6,104 nt of DNA from Nitriliruptoraceae bacterium (GTDB lineage Bacteria; Actinomycetota; Nitriliruptoria; Nitriliruptorales; Nitriliruptoraceae): contig SKLC01000362.1 in NCBI GenBank assembly GCA_007123425.1, positions 1 through 6,104 on the forward strand, in the 5' to 3' direction. The position numbers and the translations under genes are program-made. This document shows positions 1 through 6,104 of the stretch, piece after piece (position 1 is the stretch's first letter; every line of letters begins with the position of its first letter). The notes beneath the pieces were generated by a model. It was not told the origin of the DNA and ran no database searches. It saw only the letters and a list, made by a program, of their open reading frames with translations.

Positions 1-165
1 CAGCAGCAGAAGCAGGCCCGCCAGCAGCAGGAGCGTGGCCCCCACCCGACGCCACGGGCCGTGCTCGGGGCCAGCCCCCGGGGCGACGGCGCGCGCGGGC
101 GGTCCACTGCGGGTGCGGGTGGACGGGACGCGCAGCGCGGCGACGGCGGTCGCGGACGTGGGCAC
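1..165 (-). CDS. N-terminal fragment of an unrecognised membrane protein (cut by window edge)
   Basis: I do not recognise this protein. The frame reads leftwards off the window, so only about 55 residues are visible. They form a basic, Ala/Pro/Arg-rich stretch (residues 1-40), then WRR at 38-40, then a strongly hydrophobic run from about residue 41 to the edge (VGATLLLLAGLLLLL). This looks like a first transmembrane helix or signal anchor with a positive N-terminal flank, so a cytoplasmic N-terminus is inferred. I chose the GTG at 163-165 because a GGAG (CTCC at 171-174 on the plus strand) lies 5 bases before it. An in-frame ATG at 214-216 has no visible ribosome site, and the frame stays open further upstream. 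It is downstream of, and on the same strand as, the acyltransferase, with about 200 bases between that contain no supportable gene. The low-complexity N-terminus makes the exact start uncertain. Confidence 0.42.
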   Translation of the reverse strand, partial: MPTSATAVAALRVPSTRTRSGPPARAVAPGAGPEHGPWRRVGATLLLLAGLLLLL

Positions 166-365
166 GTGGACTCCGGCGACAGGGGCCGTGGCGATCCCCT
201 GCCTCACCCTCAGCATGGGCACTGCTGCCCACGGGGGCACGGGGCGACGGACACCAGAAGAGCGGGACGGTGGGCCCGAGTCTGGCGGCGGGATGTGCGA
301 GCGGGCGCTGGACGAGCTCACGCGCGCCGGCGACCGTGCCTCGTGCCGCCCCTGGCATCCCCGGG

Positions 366-1739
366 TCAGGCGCGCTCGAGCTCGGTGAGGGTGTCCTCGA
401 GGTGGTCCAGCATCCGCTGCAGATGCGGGACCCGGCGCCGACAGCCGATCAACCCGAACTCGAGCGAGCCCGCGTAGCTCGTCACCGTGATGTTGAGGGC
501 CTGCCCGTCGTAGGGGATGGAGACGGGATAGATGCCCTCCATGTGCGCCCCGTTCCAGTGCAGCTGCTCCTCGGGGCCCGGGACGTTGGAGATGATCACG
601 TTGAAGGCGGGCTTGGCGAGCAGCTCGTAGCGGAACAGCGGCCCCAGGGCGACCGGGCCGAAGTTGATCGCGCTGAGCAGGATGACCGCCATCGGTCCCA
701 GCCCCCGCAGCTGCGCCTTGCTGTCACGCATCGAGCGGTGGATGAGCTCGAAGCGCGCAAGGGGGTCCGCGAGATGGGTGCCGAGGTTGCACAGCACCAC
801 GCCCACCGCGTTGCCGTCACCCGGGCTGTCGTCGTCGGGATCGCGCAGCGACACCGGCACGGCCGCGACCAGGGGCTGGTCGGGCAGCTCGCCCTGATCC
901 CTCAGATAGTGCCGCAGCGCCCCCGAGGACATCGCCAGCACGACGTCGTTCACGCTCCCTCCGAGCGCGCCGGCGACCGCCCGGATCCGTTCGAGGTCCC
1001 ACGACTGGGCCGCGAAGCGCCGCGCGCCGGTGATCGGGACGTTGAGCATCGTCCTCGGCGCCTGGTACGGCAGCGATGCCGCACGGTCCTCCACCGCCCG
1101 CGCCACGGTGCGCAGGGCCGCCACCCCGGCTTCGCCCACGGCCTTGCCACCCTCGACCGCGTCGCGCGCCAGCCCGCGCACGGCGTCGGTTGCGCCTCCC
1201 GGCGGGGTCGAGGGCCGGGGCCGGTCCCGCGGGGCCCACGGGGGCGGCATGTCGCGCTCGTCGGGGTCGGTCGACAGCCCCCGCACCATCCACCGGATCG
1301 CCGAGACTCCATCGAGGAGGCTGTGGTGCACCTTGGAGTAGACCGCGACGCGACCGTCGGCGAGCCCCTCGATGATGTGCATCTCCCACAGGGGCCGATT
1401 GCGGTCCAGCAGCGTGCCGTGCAGGCGGGAGACCAGCGCGAGCAGCTCACGGATCCTGCCCGGGTGCGGCAGGGCGGAATGACGGACGTGGTACTCGAGG
1501 TCCAGGTCGTCGTCCTGCGCCCATGCCCACGGCCCCAGTCCCTTGAGCGTGCGCTTCGGATAGCGGCGGAACAGCGGGGCGACCTCGCCGCGCTCGATGG
1601 CGGTCCGGTAGGTGTCGCGGACGACATCCGGCCCCACCCCCTCGGGCGGGCGGAACAGCTGCAGCGCGCCGACGTGGAGGGGCTTCTCGCGCACCTCTCC
1701 GAGCAGGAACAGCGCGTCGGTGATCGGCATCGGCCGCAC
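366..1739 (-). CDS. WS/DGAT/MGAT family O-acyltransferase (wax ester synthase / diacylglycerol acyltransferase)
   Basis: This enzyme is expected to transfer an acyl group from acyl-CoA to diacylglycerol or a fatty alcohol, making triacylglycerol or wax ester at the inner face of the membrane. The 457 residues match the usual family length. Family hallmarks are in order: N-terminal MPITDALFLLGE (4-15), PLWEMHIIEGL (116-126), the catalytic HHSLLDG (138-144, HHxxxDG with the base histidine at 139), NDVVLA (264-269), VPVSLR (294-299) and the C-terminal ISNVPGP (383-389). Residues 155-215 form a Pro- and Ala-rich linker between the two halves, typical of the family. No signal peptide is visible. 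The GTG start at 1737-1739 is preferred because GGAGGGG lies at the right distance. The ATG three codons later would be 16 bases from GGAGG. A TAAGGT (plus-strand 1767-1772) could be a -10 element, but no convincing -35 accompanies it. Substrate preference cannot be read from sequence. Confidence 0.94.
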   Translation of the reverse strand: MRPMPITDALFLLGEVREKPLHVGALQLFRPPEGVGPDVVRDTYRTAIERGEVAPLFRRYPKRTLKGLGPWAWAQDDDLDLEYHVRHSALPHPGRIRELLALVSRLHGTLLDRNRPLWEMHIIEGLADGRVAVYSKVHHSLLDGVSAIRWMVRGLSTDPDERDMPPPWAPRDRPRPSTPPGGATDAVRGLARDAVEGGKAVGEAGVAALRTVARAVEDRAASLPYQAPRTMLNVPITGARRFAAQSWDLERIRAVAGALGGSVNDVVLAMSSGALRHYLRDQGELPDQPLVAAVPVSLRDPDDDSPGDGNAVGVVLCNLGTHLADPLARFELIHRSMRDSKAQLRGLGPMAVILLSAINFGPVALGPLFRYELLAKPAFNVIISNVPGPEEQLHWNGAHMEGIYPVSIPYDGQALNITVTSYAGSLEFGLIGCRRRVPHLQRMLDHLEDTLTELERA

Positions 1740-1744
1740 GGGAT

Positions 1745-1751
1745 CCCCTCC
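1745..1751 (-). promoter_or_regulatory. Ribosome binding site of the acyltransferase gene
   Basis: On the minus strand this reads GGAGGGG, ending 5 bases before the GTG start (7 bases counted from the GGAGG core). It decides for the GTG at 1737-1739 over the in-frame ATG at 1728-1730. Confidence 0.7.
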
Positions 1752-1871
1752 AGCGGTAGGCCGGTGACCTTATCCGGTGGCACCGCCGGAGGACCCCGCC
1801 CGAGAGGTGAGATCACCCGCCAGGCCAGAGCGCCCGACGGCTCCGCCCCGCCGAGCCGTCCAGGTACCGGG

Positions 1872-1915
1872 GCTTGGCACCATTCGAACCGGATGCGGGT
1901 GGAACGGTGCCAAGC
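1872..1915. repeat. Imperfect 44-base palindrome, copy 1 of an island repeat
   Basis: The outer arms GCTTGGCACC (1872-1881) and GGTGCCAAGC (1906-1915) are perfect reverse complements. Pairing continues inward with interruptions: TTC/GAA, one A-T pair, then CCG/CGG, closing near 1892-1895. It has the same length as the palindrome at 2314-2357 and matches it at 32 of 44 positions without gaps. It lies about 130 bases upstream of the acyltransferase start and just 5' of the decayed DUF559 frame, whose first in-frame ATG (1893) sits in its loop. There is no U-tract on either strand, so it is a weak candidate for an intrinsic terminator. It could be a REP-like repeat, a protein-binding palindrome or a mobile-element end. 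Confidence 0.75.
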
Positions 1916-2219
1916 GTTGCCTCGACTGGCCGCCATCAACGCGCTGCGGCCATGGGCTCCCGCCACGATCACGAGGGCCCTTGTCGACGGGCACCTCGAG
2001 GCCGAGCTCGATCTCGCCTACCCGGATCAGCGGATCGCCATCGAGATCGACGGCTACCGCTGGCACAGCACCCCGGAGCAGAAGCGGCGGGACGAGCGCC
2101 GCTAGCACCGGCTCACGCTGCTGGGGTGGCGGGTGCTGCGCTTCAGCGCCGCCGAGGTTCGCCGTCGCCCCGAGGTGTTGATCCGTGCCGTACGCCGCGC
2201 GCTGTCCGATGCATCCTGA
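1893..2219 (+). pseudogene. Decayed DUF559 / Vsr-like nuclease gene, interrupted by an in-frame TAG
   Basis: The frame from about 1960 to 2219 encodes the C-terminal part of a DUF559 protein, a PD-(D/E)XK-like fold related to very-short-patch repair (Vsr) endonucleases. Visible hallmarks are ELDLAYP, then RIAIEIDGYRWH with the acidic and His residues of the active-site region, then RRDERR, a TAG stop at 2103-2105, and in the same frame HRLTLLGWRVLRFSAAEV, the family's usual closing block, ending at TGA 2217-2219. The stop sits where relatives as I remember them carry Gln, so one CAG to TAG transition would explain it. The N-terminal half is missing: upstream of about 1960 no frame resembles the family, and the ATG at 1893 lies inside a palindrome with no ribosome site. 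The boundaries given are therefore the open frame, not the original gene. Such proteins are common in actinobacterial genomes and their roles are mostly unproven. Confidence 0.8.
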
Positions 2220-2252
2220 GTCGGCGTGGGCTCAGCACCCGGGGCTTGCCCT

Positions 2253-2293
2253 CCGGAACTCGCTTCCCGGAACTCGCCCCCCGAACTCGGCGA
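2253..2293. repeat. 14-base tandem repeat, about three units
   Basis: CCGGAACTCGC occurs at 2253-2263 and again at 2267-2277, and a diverged third unit (CCGAACTCGG) starts at 2281. The period is therefore exactly 14 bases. Because 14 is not a multiple of 3 and no gene is supported here, this is noncoding. It lies between the end of the nuclease remnant and the palindrome downstream of acnA. Confidence 0.6.
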
Positions 2294-2313
2294 CCCGGGG
2301 CCCGGAAATGGGG

Positions 2314-2357
2314 GCTCGGCACCGTTTCGATCGAATCCGGTCGAAACGGTGCCGAGC
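2314..2357. repeat. 44-base palindrome with perfect 17-base arms, copy 2 of the island repeat
   Basis: GCTCGGCACCGTTTCGA (2314-2330) is the exact reverse complement of 2341-2357, with a 10-base centre. As plus-strand RNA the centre can pair further (U-G, C-G, G-C) to leave a 4-base loop AATC; the minus-strand RNA has an A-C mismatch at the first of these. It matches the palindrome at 1872-1915 at 32 of 44 ungapped positions. Where the two differ at paired sites 4/41, 14/31 and 16/29, both bases have changed so that pairing is kept. No run of T follows on either strand. Confidence 0.88.
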
Positions 2358-2378
2358 GCCAGCGCCGTCCACGGACGG
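2314..2378 (-). terminator. Possible acnA transcription terminator made of two consecutive hairpins
   Basis: Directly after the acnA stop codon, minus-strand RNA contains a small palindrome (CCGTCC/GGACGG, 2365-2378) and then the 17-bp stem of 2314-2357, which begins 21 bases after the stop. Such a strong stem right behind a gene is the expected place for a terminator, and actinobacterial terminators often lack the U-tract, as this one does. The same sequence belongs to a repeat family, so termination may be a secondary use or a coincidence. Confidence 0.45.
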
Positions 2379-5222
<2,844 letters not shown>

Positions 5223-5228
5223 CGTGGT

Positions 5229-5234
5229 CTCCTC
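5229..5234 (-). promoter_or_regulatory. Ribosome binding site of acnA
   Basis: On the minus strand this reads GAGGAG, 6 bases before the GTG start codon. The spacing supports the GTG at 5220-5222. Confidence 0.75.
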
Positions 5235-5547
5235 GAATCGGGCCGGGCGTGGATCGAGCGTACGCGTCGAGCCCTGCGGACAGGGGCGACGACATCACCT
5301 CGCGTGCCCCGAACCTACCTGCGCGCCCCGACGCGCACCCACGCGCCCTGGCGGTGGCTGCGACACACCCCCCGGACCGTCCTCGTCACGAGGCGGGCGC
5401 CGGCGCCGACATCACCGTGGGGGCCGGGCACCCGCGGGGGCGGGTTCCCGTTCACCCTGGCCGTTGTGCCACCACCGAACGGCCATGGCGGGCGGGACGA
5501 ACGGCGCCCTGTCACCGCGACCACCGATCCGACAGACTCCTTCCTAC

Positions 5548-5566
5548 GCCGGAGTCGTCCTCCGGC
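5548..5566 (+). other. Small hairpin in the leader region of the FHA gene
   Basis: GCCGGAG (5548-5554) and CTCCGGC (5560-5566) are perfect reverse complements around the 5-base loop TCGTC, about 100 bases before the FHA start. No U-tract follows. It could be a leader structure or simply a chance stem in GC-rich DNA. Confidence 0.35.
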
Positions 5567-5653
5567 CCGGTTCGACGTCGCCGCTCACACCTGCCCCGCC
5601 GGTGACGAGCCGGACACGAGATCGACCGCGAGCCGAAGGTCGCCGCGGACCAA

Positions 5654-5659
5654 GAGGAG
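5654..5659 (+). promoter_or_regulatory. Ribosome binding site that decides the FHA start
   Basis: GAGGAG directly abuts an ATG at 5660-5662, leaving no spacer, but lies 6 bases before the in-frame GTG at 5666-5668. The acnA site in this window has the same motif and the same 6-base spacing, so GTG is the likelier start. Confidence 0.65.
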
Positions 5660-5665
5660 ATGCCC

Positions 5666-6104
5666 GTGCAGACCCAGCCGGCCCAGAAGGCCCAGAAGAT
5701 CGTTCCCGTCCCCACGCTCGCCTTCAGCGACGGCCACCTCGCCGGGCACCGCATCCGGCTCGACCAGGAGGTCGCCACGCTCGGTCGTCGGGAGGACAAC
5801 GCCTACGTCGTGGACGACCCCCGCGTCTCCCGGGTCCATGCCGAGATCCGCAAGGAGGGCGCGGCGGTGATCGTCAGCGACCTCGGCTCGAGCTCGGGCA
5901 CCACCGTCAATGGCAGCGAGGTGAGCGGGTCGTCCGTCGTGCGCCACGGCGACAAGGTGGGCTTCGGCCCCGTGACCGCCACGTTCGAGGATCCGGCCGC
6001 CGCCGCGGAGGCGGAGGAGGCCACGATGGTCTTCGAGGCGCCCAAGGTCGAGATCGGCCCCCACCTCTCGCCGCGCCAGCAGCAGGTGCTCGAGGGCATG
6101 GCCG
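5666..6104 (+). CDS. FHA domain protein, N-terminal part (cut by window edge)
   Basis: FHA domains bind phosphothreonine peptides, usually reading the output of Ser/Thr protein kinases. Counting from the GTG at 5666, 146 residues are visible. After a Gln/Lys/Ala-rich leader (1-15), the FHA domain spans about 17-110 with all its hallmarks: LGRR (39-42), SRVH (55-58), then DLGSSSGTTVNG (72-83) with the conserved Asn82, and HGDKVGFG (94-101). An acidic Ala/Glu stretch follows with EEATMVFEAP around Thr120, then LSPRQQQVLEGMA (134-146) at the cut. That last block resembles the opening of LuxR-type helix-turn-helix domains (LTPRE..VL), so an FHA-regulator fusion is possible but unproven. The ATG at 5660 would add two residues but has no spacer from GAGGAG. 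The gene is divergent from acnA. No transmembrane segment is seen in the visible part. Confidence 0.88.
   Translation, partial: MQTQPAQKAQKIVPVPTLAFSDGHLAGHRIRLDQEVATLGRREDNAYVVDDPRVSRVHAEIRKEGAAVIVSDLGSSSGTTVNGSEVSGSSVVRHGDKVGFGPVTATFEDPAAAAEAEEATMVFEAPKVEIGPHLSPRQQQVLEGMA

Larger units (their letters stand above)
5223..5665. other. Divergent intergenic region between acnA and the FHA gene
   Basis: About 440 bases separate the two divergent starts, so both promoters should lie here. I see no convincing gene: the short open frames are Arg/Pro/Gly-rich and have no family resemblance. On the acnA side TACGCT (plus-strand 5257-5262) fits the loose actinobacterial -10 pattern TANNNT and would give a leader of about 30 bases, but no -35 is evident. 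Other visible structure is a perfect 12-base palindrome GGCGCCGGCGCC (5396-5407) and a small hairpin at 5548-5566. I found no recognisable iron-regulator operator, tRNA or riboswitch. Confidence 0.5.

Noticed and set aside
217..230. Small hairpin GGGCA-CTGC-TGCCC downstream of the acyltransferase
   Set aside because: The 5-bp stem lies over 130 bases past the stop and has no U-tract, so it is not supported as a terminator.
1773..1790. Near-palindrome TCCGGTGG-CA-CCGCCGGA upstream of the acyltransferase
   Set aside because: It pairs only with a T-G wobble on the plus strand (an A-C mismatch in the minus-strand transcript), and may lie upstream of the transcription start. Short GC stems like this are expected by chance here.
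950..1972. A 340-codon minus-strand frame overlapping the acyltransferase start
   Set aside because: It is an out-of-frame shadow of the acyltransferase rich in Arg, Ser and Pro, with no ribosome site or family motif.
270..2105. A 611-codon plus-strand open frame
   Set aside because: Most of it is antisense to the acyltransferase. Only its last part, from about 1960, shows homology (the DUF559 remnant), so it was annotated just there.
1872..2357. CRISPR array
   Set aside because: There are only two diverged palindromes about 400 bases apart, with no regular spacers and no cas genes.
5315..5524. A 69-codon minus-strand frame in the divergent intergenic region
   Set aside because: There is no ribosome site, the composition is Arg/Gly/Pro-rich, and no recognisable motif is present.

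Overview
The window reads as chromosomal DNA of a very GC-rich actinobacterium. G or C dominates third codon positions, several genes start with GTG behind strong GAGGAG or GGAGG ribosome sites, and the two complete genes are typical of Actinomycetota: a WS/DGAT-type acyltransferase, and a long aconitase very close in sequence to the mycobacterial protein as I remember it. The genus cannot be settled from this stretch.

Layout. (1) About 1-165, minus strand: the N-terminus of an unrecognised membrane protein running off the left edge. (2) 366-1739, minus: a complete WS/DGAT O-acyltransferase (wax ester/triacylglycerol synthesis) with the catalytic HHxxxDG motif. (3) 1740-2378: a 640-base accessory island between the two complete genes. 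It holds the plus-strand remnant of a DUF559/Vsr-like nuclease gene (start lost or unclear, in-frame TAG at 2103-2105), two related 44-base palindromes on either side of that remnant, and a short 14-base tandem repeat. (4) 2379-5222, minus: a complete aconitate hydratase (acnA). (5) 5223-5665: a divergent intergenic region with a small hairpin. (6) 5666 to the right edge, plus: the N-terminus of a forkhead-associated (FHA) phosphothreonine-binding protein, with what may be the start of a helix-turn-helix domain at the cut.

How it fits together. Aconitase is a core TCA-cycle enzyme and the acyltransferase stores acyl chains as neutral lipid. They share a strand but are separated by the island, so they are probably not one operon. 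The FHA gene is divergent from acnA; a regulatory link between them would be speculation.

The most interesting part is the island. Its two palindromes have the same length, match at 32 of 44 positions without gaps, and differ at three base pairs where both partners changed together (T-A/C-G, C-G/T-A, A-T/G-C). That pattern suggests a conserved structural repeat family, here bracketing a decayed nuclease gene. The copy next to acnA may also serve as its transcription terminator.
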